From Brachypodius melanocephalos (taxonomy: Eukaryota; Chordata; Aves; Passeriformes; Pycnonotidae): DNA of 64,000 nucleotides. The translations under genes and the position numbers were made by a program. Positions 50,374-62,300 of the stretch are shown in pieces. The notes under the pieces are model-generated. The model worked only from the letters and a program-made list of their open reading frames with translations. It ran no database searches and was not told where the DNA came from. Numbering within the stretch: the first letter of the stretch is position 1; each line of letters opens with the position of its first letter. Location of the stretch: contig VZSR01003807.1 in assembly GCA_013398615.1 (NCBI GenBank), positions 18,800,777-18,864,776 of the forward strand, in the 5' to 3' direction.

Positions 50374-53300
50374 CTTTAAAAGAAAAACACACAAAGCTAT
50401 TAATAGGTCTGACAGAGCAGCAGTATAAACGTTTCAGAAAAAAATGAAAAGAAAACCCCAGCAACTTCAGACAAAGTTGGCTGAATACAAGCACTTTCAA
50501 ATGTTTTCAGGAGAGCTTTGATTTCAACCTCTAGACATTTCAGCTAGTCCTAGAGAACAGGATCATCTTCTTCCTGCTTGAAAACAAGCGTCTGGCTCAT
50601 TTTTAGTTAAACAGTTCTTATTTTCATACTGACAATATAAAGCCTATTGAAAAAGTAAAGTGGGTAAATTAAGTATATTTCAACTATACTGAAGCACAGC
50701 AATGCTTCAAACATCTTAGCTATTCCTTTTATACAAGCATCCGTAGGTAAAGCTCCTGGATTTCACTCCCAGCTACAGAGCTGGAATCCCTTTCAGGCCA
50801 CCACTTCTCTGCTCACTAATCTGCAAATTGAAATGAATTTGATCCCACGTGAAAACAGGGGCCAGGCTAATAAAGCTGCCTCTTTGACACAAACAGAACA
50901 TTTCAAAACACGGAATATTTTTTCTTTGTAGTGTTGGTATTTTACTAAACATTATAAATGAACATTCTCCTGTAAGCAAATCACTCTCTCAGGAGGAGTG
51001 CTAAATCCTAACACGAAGAGCCCCCAGGGTCTTCACTTCCAGGGGCTTCAATGGGGCCAACATTTCCTACAGATCACTTAGGTATCTATAGCTAAACTTT
51101 CAGTGGAACCAAAGGTGGATAGCTATACATAAAATGCAACTGTGGTTAAATCTGGAGCTCAGCTTAGCCTTAAAGATACGAATCTGAGATAAAAAGAGTC
51201 TAAATTTCTACCGGGCCAGAAAATAAGTTTTCTGAATCAGACACGCTGCAAAGGACACCCCAGCGCCCTAAGTTGAGGAACACTGCAGTCAGAATAGCAC
51301 CATGTGGTAACCCACAATTACTTTCTACTCATTTCATACACAAAGCCTGACTTGGTGGGCTCAGAACTTGAAGTGTGTGAACTTGGGTCTGTCCAAACAA
51401 AAAGCAGAAGCAGGGTGAGGGATTCATTTCCATAGCAGAAGTTTGAACCAGCATCTTCCACCTACTGATGTCAGCCAGCCCATGCCTCAATGACCTCAGT
51501 GGGAGGGGTTTAATTTACCAGCCACAGCCAAAGCCTGAGAGGCTGAATCCTAGAGAAGGGAAGTATTTTCTCACACCTCTGAGAATGAAAGTGTTAAGGA
51601 TTCAACATCTCCGTGGCACCTGCTGTTTGGCTGACTTGATTAGCAATATGCCAGCTTTTATTTCTAAATTCACTGATGAGACATCCTAAGTGACATAGGG
51701 GAGATCCAGGCTTGAATAGTAAAATGCTCAGCATCTGAGCAAGTGCCAAATGCCCAGAGATATCAGTCCTTTGATATGCAGTTGTAATAGTCATTACAGT
51801 CTACAGCACAGCCTGAAAACTTTTGTTGCAGGAGATTAGCAGGGCCATCTGTATGCATTTTCCTCTGGAGGTGCCTTCTCAAGTCTAAGTACCACAATTA
51901 TTCTTCACTTGAAAGGCTGGCTGACTCTGCCTGGGATAAGCACCTGACTCCACATCTGTGATCAGACTGCCTTTTTGAGGCTAAGCATTAACAGGAATGA
52001 AAAAAACCTCTGTGCAGAAAAAAAATAGGACAACCTAGTTTATAAGGCCTAATGTATCTAAAAGCCCTATCCATTCCTAATGACAACTCTGGAAAAACAA
52101 TCTTTTCAGACGACAGAAATGCACACCTGGCATGCTCACAAGGTGAGTACATGCTCCTTTGAAACTCATCAGAACCTTCAGATCTTCTCACTTCCTGCTT
52201 GGTTAAATCCTGTTCATAAATTGGCTGTATCAGGAGAAAGAGCATCAATAGCTAAATGTGATCAGACAAGACACAAAGAGTTTTAAGAGATGGTTATCTT
52301 GAACCACTGTTCTGCTTTGTTTTACTTTTTGGCATTCTGGAGAACTAAAACAACACACTTGCTTATAAATCTTGTCCAACCAGATCAACAGAGAACAGTA
52401 GTAAGTCACAAAGTTTGTAAGTAATTTCAATTGCCAGGAAAAAAGTTGGAAAAACACCTGGCCAACACTTGGCTGGTTTTCTCTTTACTTTCTTCCTACT
52501 TCATGACCTGAAAACCAACCTAATCTACCATACATTTGCATCTGACTTTAAACAATGTGGCACTGAAATAGGTTGCCCAGGGAGGTGGTAGAGTCAGCAT
52601 CCCTGGAAGAGTTTAAGAGGCTGCTGGATCTGGTGCTGGTTGATAAGATTTAGAGGTTACAGGGATAGTGCTGGGTTGGAGCGTTAGACCTAATATCTTA
52701 AAGATCTCTCGTAACCTTGATGATTCTGTGATTCCATACACTTCATCCTACTAATTTATATGTATTTCTACCAAGCTTTGTTGTCTCTGTCTTTTTGAAA
52801 TAAAATTCACGCACCTCATCTTTGAACACCTTGCCATGTTCTTCACATCCTGGTAAACTTCGTATAAATTCAGAGACCTGCCACCAAAGTACAAAACAAA
52901 AGATTTAGTAAGACTCATGTTTTCTCAAGACAGTCTTTAAGGCTGACAATCATAAAAGTCTTTTATCTCTTGATTTTACAGTCTCATTTTAGGTGTTCCA
53001 CCTTCTTCTGTAAGTGCATAGAGTCATGCTTCTTTTTTTCTCTGATTAAATGAGATGCAACTGCCTCAGGTGCAGAGAACAGTCACAGGTACTTGTGAAA
53101 GTAAAGCAATGACAAGATTCTGTCTGTCCAAGCATTGTTACATACCTGAACAGAAGCTCTGATCTTAAAATCAGGCGTTATGGCCTGACCACATCCATAC
53201 AGTTAATCTCTGCACTATATTCCACTCTCCAAAGCAGTCTGCCACATCCAAACTACGCACCAGGAATAGCTTCTTGCTTCATGCAGACCCCTACGCCATT

Positions 53301-56300
53301 CCTCCAAAATGTTTGTGTGGGGACTAGATGTTGGTAGTGGAGACCCATGAGCACTTGTTATGCTGGGCTGTACATTTAGCACTTCTCTTTACAATACCAG
53401 TGAATATGTTTTTATATATGTACACATATTTATCTGTATGAATACACATATGAATTAATATTTCTCCTTCTGGAGCTGGATGGCAGCAGAATGAGCATTT
53501 TGGGGATCAGTTACATTACGTCTGGCTTAGTCTAATCCTCTGAGTACTCGTGTATTATTCTTAATGCATGGGGATAATCTAAAGCTCTGAATCAACCTTC
53601 AAGGACAGTGGTAATAAGACAGAAGACAAAGTGGGAACCTACCTCATCTGTACTCCACTTAGAAACTTTACTGGCTGGAATCCCAGCTACACTTGGAAGG
53701 AGCTTGCTCTGCTGTTCCCAGCGCAAGGGTAGGCCAGGGATTTGCAGCTTAGACGACACAATGACTGGCTGAGAGAGAAGCCTCTGCGTGTTGGGCTCCT
53801 CAACATCTTCAGCAACAAGAAGCAAGAAACAAGAATTAAATCCCTCAGTCGATGATGAGATCAGTCACAGTAAAAGCACATTCATTTCTATTCATGGGCC
53901 TCCCTACACAAGCTGCACAGTTTTGCTTGAATAGTGAAATGCCATGAATGCCATACCAGAACTGGAAGTGTCATGACTGCTCTTCCACTGGTATGACTAT
54001 CATTATATTGGCTCTCTATAAATGCTCTTACTCTTTCAACACAACACAATTTAATGCCATCAGAGCTGTTAGCAAAACATACTGCAGGTCAATTAATTTT
54101 AAATATTTTGATACAATAAATCACACCCACATTTAATAGTACAGCAATACAAGAATTAACTTAATTTTGGGGTTGAAATGTTAGAAAATCAAAAGCAGCA
54201 CTGCACTGCTACAAAATTCCAAGTGAATCAGTTATACAGTTCCAGCCCACACAACATTTATGGCTCATCCATAACAAAATGTTTTTCAGTTCTTCTGAGA
54301 AAAAAAACGCAAATGTCTGCAAATTTTCTGCTTCCTCTTCAACTGAATGCTTTGTTTGGAAAATAACATTAAACTCCTCTGTGCTGCTTTTTATCTCACT
54401 GATCCATAATGGAAGGAATGATCTCCCATCCCACTGCCCCCAAAGGTAATGTACTGGTGGGAAGGTGTCTTCAGACACATGCTGCTGTTGTCTGGAGAAA
54501 AGCAGCAGCGGCAGATGAGGGCAGCAGGAAAGAGTGAACAGTCATGCCTCTAATGATGTCAAACTGCATATGACATCCCTGTTCATTTAGATCCACTGGC
54601 AGCGCAAAAGCAATATGCCTGCTATCTGAACTCAGGCCCAAGGCTTCCCAACTGCCAACTAAAATTGTGGAAAATCTCTGAAATTCACTTCTTAATGGAC
54701 AGCCAACAAAGCACACTCTTAATGCCTAATATTCCTTAATGACATGGTTCATGCTAATGAACTCACTAATCCCTATACTATTTTTGTTTGGATCGCTCAT
54801 TTCTATTGCAGTTCCATTCTATTTTCATTTTTGAGAAATTGGTATTAACTGCAAGTACTCCCAATCCTTACTGTTCAAGTTTTCACACATTTGTGCCCAA
54901 CAACTATGGCAAAAATTCCCATCATGGATTTTTGCCAGCACAGCGGGGCTGGTCTATAATACACCTAACACAGGATGTTATTACATTTGCTTGTGTTGTT
55001 CTGCTCCTCTAGCCTAACTTTTTTGTTACTTTCCTCATTTATCCTCATTTCGTATTAATGCCTATTATTCTGAAGTTGACTCTCAAGCCATTCAGTTAGC
55101 AATGTCAGCCCACTCATTAATTTTTTAAAAAATAGACTCCTTAATATTTTACTACCACTATACTCTCATTCTTCAAAGAGAGTTCCCCAAATGTCTTTTA
55201 ACACTTCACTATTGTTTTACAAATGCTCCTTAGAGCCTCTAATACTAATAAAAATCTCAGTGAGAAAGGAACGTGTATTGTCAGGTAGCAACTATGCTGA
55301 ATGTAAAGCATATTTTACTGAACAGTACCGTTCTAATTGTTTCCTTGAATCCCCTCCCCATCCTTATCCTCTGACCTTTTCCTTCTAGACAAGATCTCTT
55401 AACAGTTGAAAATATGAGTGTTCAGCTATTTTTTCCTTTCATTGACAAAACATGTAATACAATTCCTTTCATTCACAAAACATGCAATTGATACTGCAAC
55501 AGAAATAGCAGACTATAATACTGTGTGAAGAAAACACCACACAAATCACACCCTGTATTCACACATTTAAACACATATATACACACAAAAGCACATGGGT
55601 ACAGGCATAGTGAGCAGGATTCTCAGTCTGTGCAGTATCTGCCTCATAGGTAAGGCAAAGACCACAAATGGAGCATGTAAAGTGCCGGTTTGCTCAACTA
55701 GACGGAGAAAATTAAAAATAAAAGTCCCTACCCCTGTGGCAGATACAGCCACACCACCAAAAAATGGGAAATTTAGATTTAGTGTGGGTAACCTCGTATC
55801 AGGAAGCCCACACCACTTTGGCTACAATCTATATGTCTCTAATACCAGACAGTTGAAAATGTTCCCTACTCTCATGCTCTGGAATATTTATCACTCTGCA
55901 AGCCCTGCTTCCCAAAGAGAGGCAATCTGGGCCATAGAGAATATGAGATATATTCCAAGTTATGTGTCAATTGGGACATTTAGGAGAAGAATAATTTGAG
56001 GTGCACCAGAGATTAGCCAGTTTCATCACAGAGCCACAATCAGCTTCTTCAGCCACTCAAGTGAAGAAACAAAATCTGCTTGCCAGCTCCACAACATAGC
56101 AGCCAGATGCACAAAGTTTACACTTTTAAACCTAAACCATGTTTAGGTTCTGTTCTTTGCTGACATTTTGCTACACCATCAGCCCACCTGCCTTTACATT
56201 GCTCTCTTACTTCATGCCACCTTGTTATCCTTCTCTCTGATAGTTCATCTCCATCTTCTTAGTGAACTACCACAGATCAAAATACAAACTTATATTTCAA

Positions 56301-59300
56301 AGAAGACAAGTGGCAAATACTTTCTAGCATTAATGAGAGAGCATACACTGCTCATTGCCTCCTGCATGGGTCTAGCCCTTAGCATATATAAGGTTTTTAA
56401 CCACAAGATTTATGTCCATAAAAAAAGTTAGTATGAAGGGGTAGTGATGTCAGTGGAGTTCTTTAGCTCCAAATAATCTTTCTCCAAACAAAGGGAAGAC
56501 AGCAGTACACATTTTATGAAGTTATCAGTAGGGAACTGGTCAAGTGAGCATGGCAAAAGAAGTCTGAAGAATAACAAGGTAAGTGACGTGCCAAAAAAAA
56601 CAGGGCAACCAACACAGGTACCAACAGTGACAGTTCACAAATTCACAATTACTTAATCTTGAAATTTCCATGACTATGATTCCAAGAACTTAATGATCCA
56701 TTTTCATCTTACAGCTTAAATGTGCCATCCTACTTAAACACATAATAACACAACATCATGTGTTTAAAAAGGACAACTTTTCCAGACAATAATGTAAGAA
56801 AATGTTTTATTTTCCTAAATCTAATTATGCAAGAATCTAGTAAGCAGAGCTTGTTGGTGAAACTTTATCCAAACAGTCAATTCTGTCAAACTCAATATAC
56901 TTCACAAAAATCAGGTCAGTTTTCTTAGAATTAAAAGAACAATCCCAGACAATTTAAAATGCTTCCAACTACTTGCATTTTTTTTTGTTTGTGTCAAATA
57001 ATGCAAAGGTTAGCATTAAAACTGCATGTTTCCTTCCTGCAGAAACAAAATAGTAAAAATTACTAAAAGGTCTCTTCTATTTGCTTTAGAGACTTGCTTC
57101 TTTTAATGCTTAATTTTCTCTAGAATTCTGAACTATACCATGTTTCAAAACACTGAAACAGTTCCTACAATAGATGTAATCTCTCAAATTTCACACTCAC
57201 CAGAGTGCCTCAGATCTATCTGAAAAGTACTGGCAGATAAATTATGTCTTAAGATTAAAAAATGCATCAAAGGTTAATAATTAAAAATAAACCACTACCT
57301 TAATTTTATCTTTATGCAAGCTCTACTAGTCTCAAAGAATTTCCTGGGTTTTACAGAGATGAGCTCACTTAAAAGGTAAGACATGTAGCTCTTAAAGAAT
57401 CAGAGTTACTCAGTTCCTATGAATTTTGATGAAAGCCTTACAAACTGTTTTGTTGTTGCACAAAAAACTTCTGAAGAAAATAATCTAAAAATACAAGGAA
57501 TTAAGATTAGGAAATTAAGACACTTAATTTACACGGACCTTGTATCAGTTAACAAAATTATTGCAGCAAAAGCTGCACTGAAACAATGCGCTGATTCAGC
57601 CTAATAACAAGCCTGATATACTAAGTTCCACACGTGAAAAAATTAGCAAATGTGAGACTCTGATGTTCTGGATTTGTGCTGTATTATTCTAAACAATGAG
57701 GATAAAAATTATTAATGAACAGCTGCTTCAATCCGTCCAACTGGATCCGTGAACAGCCAAGAGTTTTGCTACAGCAGTACATCACAACCACACAAAATCA
57801 GGGCAGAGGAGAAAAGTCCACGTTGGAAGAAATCTTTGGAGATCATAGGAGAACTTTCCTGTCTAACCAGTGAGGAGCCACAATCTGGCCATCACCCTCA
57901 ACAAGACTGAGGATGGGTTAAGTATGTCACCTTAATTTTGCATTATGTCTGTAATGTGTAAATGCTTTAACTTTCAATACACTTTCAAGGCAGTTAGTGA
58001 ATGTTACATCTTTACAATTCGGACTGGTTTAATAAACTGCTTTTAAAAGAGTGGAAAAACATCATTTAAATGAGATTTTTTTTTTGTATTACTATTCATT
58101 TTGTACTCATCCTTACAATCGTGATGAAGTTCTTGGAAAAGCCTTTGATGATGACAAGATAAAATAATCTCCTGAATGCACAGGGGGAAAGGCAGCTGAA
58201 TTTTGCCCTTTAGGGAACATCCCTTTGGAAGTTCCCTTCCAAATTTGTCCCAAAGCAGGATACACTGCTAAAAGAGTTGCTGTCAAGAAATTTTTGGGCA
58301 CAAACAGTGAATGTGGGAAATAAGTTGTAATACAGTTTCATGAGAATTTCAAGAGACATGACACTTCTTCACTTCTGCAGATCTTAGTTTGAAACAAACA
58401 AAATACTGCCAATTTACCTTTGATTTCATTTGAAATTAGCAGCTTATTTTCTGTCTCCTCATCTTCACACTCTTTGTGCTTTGTGGCGTCCTTTGTTTGT
58501 AGTACTCCACTGAGGAAAATAAGATGCTCAATTTTTATCAATACATCATAAAAATCACTAAGCACGTTGACATCTTTTGCTAGCAATACTATGAACACGC
58601 CAGGATTCCCACATAAAGGATGCTTGTATCATTATAAAATAAAGAAACAAAGAGGATCTTATTTCTGACTTACACAGAATGGCATGACTACTGACATGAA
58701 TTTTAATAAGAAGGCCTAAGAATGGTGTAGAAAGATTACATAAACTATACCAACACACTTCATTTAATAACTGAAACTGAAAAATACGCAAATGAAGGCA
58801 GTGGATGTGTCCACATTAGAAAATGGGAAGGGTGAAACCCACATATACAGCTGCATGTCCTACAAAGCCTGGCTGATTATGCAGGCCATTTTCAGGAGCT
58901 GTCTGAAATAACACCCACTCTTTTCCCTCTGCCCAACATTCACAGATGCTACCCAGCATCAACTTCTTGTCAGTACCATTACTGACACCCTCTTGTGCAG
59001 CTGCTAATGATCCCACCAAAAATATCTGTATTCCTTTTGCATCTGCTTTTGCATCACTTCTTATCCAGCTACTCCCTAAGCTTTGCCAGCCCAAAAATTT
59101 GCCAAGGGAATGTCTTATGTCTTCCCCGCATCGAGAAAAACTGGGCAAGAGATGTGAAAATAAGAGTATTTCTCAAGGTGGAGGTGTGCACATCTCTGTC
59201 TTAAAGTCAGCCCCAGGGAAGTTCCTTTTCAAATTCTGCCTTCAGAAGGTATTTCCAGATGTTTTTCCTGGTTTCTTACAGATGTGAAGTGATAGGAATT

Positions 59301-62300
59301 TGCTGACATTATGTGTCTACTGACTTCTGCTTTCTGAGAATTTCAGAACACTTTGGCCAATTCTTACTAAACCATCACAGTTACAGAGCACTCGGAGGTA
59401 TCAAGTACATAATGAGCATTTTCTAAAAATAGGCACCAGACAGAATGATTGTTAGAGTCAAGACTCTAAGAAATTCCACTACTATACGAACTGATGCTTT
59501 ACTACCTGTCAGAGAAGGAGTCAACTAGAACACCTTAACAAATGTCAAAATCACACATAAAAAGCTAACCTTTGCACACCTAGCACCTTGTTAGGCATCA
59601 GGATAAGCCAAGCTCAAAACACAAATCCATAGATGAAAGAGACACGTTTAATTCCATTATTTACATTTATATTGTTAAATACCATTTATATATTACATAC
59701 AAGAAAACATCTGTGACTATATCAAGTAGGAGCCTCAAGCTCACTGACTTCAACAAAAATATATTTATTGCACTACTAATGGTGCAAAATGAACACTGCA
59801 GATCAGGAAATCCAGCCTTTTTAGTATGACGGGACACAAATAATAATGGTATGACAACCAATACCAGTGAAATGCATAGAGCAGGCACGACTTCTTGTGC
59901 CACAAAGGACTTCTCCACAGTATCTTCCTCAGAAAGATTTATTCATTAAAACTTGTTTTCCAAACTCCACAAACACAGAAAACTTTCTAAAGTAACATGC
60001 TAAAGTAACTAGTGGAATTAATTCCAAAAGCAAAGGAAATGACAGCTGTAATTCAACGCAAGAAAGAGAGATCACCAAACCCTGTGGCCAAACAAATACC
60101 TCCCTATTTTCTTGAGGGCAATTTTCACAGCAACACACATACAGAAATTTTACCTCATTAGTTAAACATGACTGTATCATGAATTGAAGGTTTTGGGGAA
60201 GAGGCTGGAAGACAAATTGATTTTTTTTTTTTTGAGCCAGTATAATTTGATTCCCAAGCCTGAGTGTTCAGCTTCCCTCACTGTAAAGATTTCCAAAAGG
60301 AATTTTTATTACAGTGAAATTCTTTTGCTGCTCTGAAGATACTTTAAAATTGAATATGCTACAGGCATGTAATTTTTATCGTGACTTTTAATCTCAGGAA
60401 CATTTCAGAGGGACACACTGCAGTATTTATGTACATAATTATATTTTTGCAAACCAAAATTTTCTAGTATAATTGTTTGATGCATAGAGAGCTAAAAAAA
60501 AAAAGAGAGAGAGAAAAGAAAAGGAGTAAGTGGAACCAGAGATTAGCTGAGCACCACTTAGATTTAACACAACAAAATAAAACTCCTGTTTGGGATCATT
60601 TGCTGTTGGTTGCTAAATCTATGAAACAAAAGATTACCTTTGAATACGAAGGTATGCACAATTGAACTGAAGTCAAACATAATTAAATTCACACTATGAG
60701 CTCAGCAACTAAAGAGCACACAAGTGTGTGTATCTATGTCTTCAATTATGCATGTGTACTTTGAATACACATCTAAAAAGATCCACTGGGTATTGCAATA
60801 AGCAGATGCTCAATATTTTATAACCCCAGCAGTTCATATATACCTAATGTTGTGAACACTATTTTTCATGCCTCTTTCAAAGGGAGATTATTCAGCTGAA
60901 AGTCCTCTCTGACTTTGCTGGATACATAACGAATGAGGAAAGCTAGATGATAAAATGCAGGCAGTAATCAGTGTATTCAAACAGTTGAAATACAAGCTGC
61001 AAAGTCTCTGGGTAGCTCAAAGCTGGCACAAGACTTATTCTCTTAATGAAACTGACTCAACACAGTCAACAGATAGCACAAGTATTGGTTGTCTTACATC
61101 TTCTAAAGGTAACACCCTCTATAAAAAATAAAAGACGATTTTTTTTTTCTTCAATTAATCTTAAGAGGTAGGCTGTAAAGCCAAACTATATTTCTAAAAA
61201 GAATGTTAATTTACTGTAGGTATGGTTAAAATGATGAATTACAACTATTTTTAAACAAAGGTTATTTCAAAATTACACTTGAAGCCAACTTCTTTTTTTT
61301 TGCTGTTGAAATTCACTCGAGTGTGACTAGTGAAAGCTGTTCATTATCCTGAGTTGGAAGGGACCAGTAAAGATCATCAAAGTCCAATTCTTAACAAAAC
61401 ACTTCCATTTCAATCATCTGCTTTACTGTGGGCTATTTACCATGTAATACCAACTCTGTCTCTCAAGACACTATTATTGCTAACATAGTTCATGTATTAC
61501 AAACACAAAATATTGTAGCTCATGTAAATATGTAACAAATGACACATCTTATTCCAGGGTGTAATCTATTTCTGTTTGAAAATAGTCAATAAGATAATGT
61601 AGTGCTACTGTAACTAATTTAAAATGTAGGGAATCCTATTGCCTCACATATCCCCATGAAAACACTTGTATATTTTTGTAATTGTGTATTACAAACTTCA
61701 AAGATAGTTTCCAAACTTGCACTGGAGAATAGCATTTATGGTATAAAAAAGTTCTCATGTCATGTTCTGTCAAAAATGCCTGCCAGATGCTGAAAGTGAA
61801 AGAATTACTTCCAATTTTTCCATGTCTGTACATATTTGTTTATATAAAATAATTTGGACACCAACCTAGGAAGAAGGATCTCAATTTCCAGTAATTGTAC
61901 TGTATTTTTCCTCTCCTCTGACAGGTATTTCTTATTTCTTATACACCTTGTGATACTCCTCCTCTATTTCTAAGACAGAGAGAGCTGAAGAGCTTCCATC
62001 TCCTTCCCCATTGCTTCTAAGAATTCCACAGACAAATCATTGGACTGCTTTCCCTGGCAAATTGCATTTTAAACCAACTCCAAACACCCAGAACTTCGAA
62101 AGAAACTGAGAGTTACCCAGGTGCCTTCTTTTCTTTCACATTGCATAACAGGGGCTTCTTGCAAGGAGATTTATCTTCTGCATCTTCCAGCTTGGTTGTT
62201 TCTGGTATAATTTTCCCAGATTGTCGATTGTGAGGCGAAGATTTCATACCTACATGACCAGGGCTGGGGCATTTTCTGTCACTGTTTAAAGCAAATAAAA

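Larger units (their letters stand above)
53807..58417 (-). other. L3MBTL3: L3MBTL3 intron
   Basis: 4.6 kb of AT-rich DNA with the 30-bp tandem duplication listed separately and a possible worn CR1 piece at 57.82-57.90 kb. An open frame of 134 codons on the + strand at 55595-55999 has no recognisable domain. Confidence 0.65.

Noticed and set aside
55595..55999. 134-codon frame on the + strand
   Set aside because: It is in an L3MBTL3 intron, has no recognisable domain, no convincing splice or promoter context, and overlaps a - strand frame.
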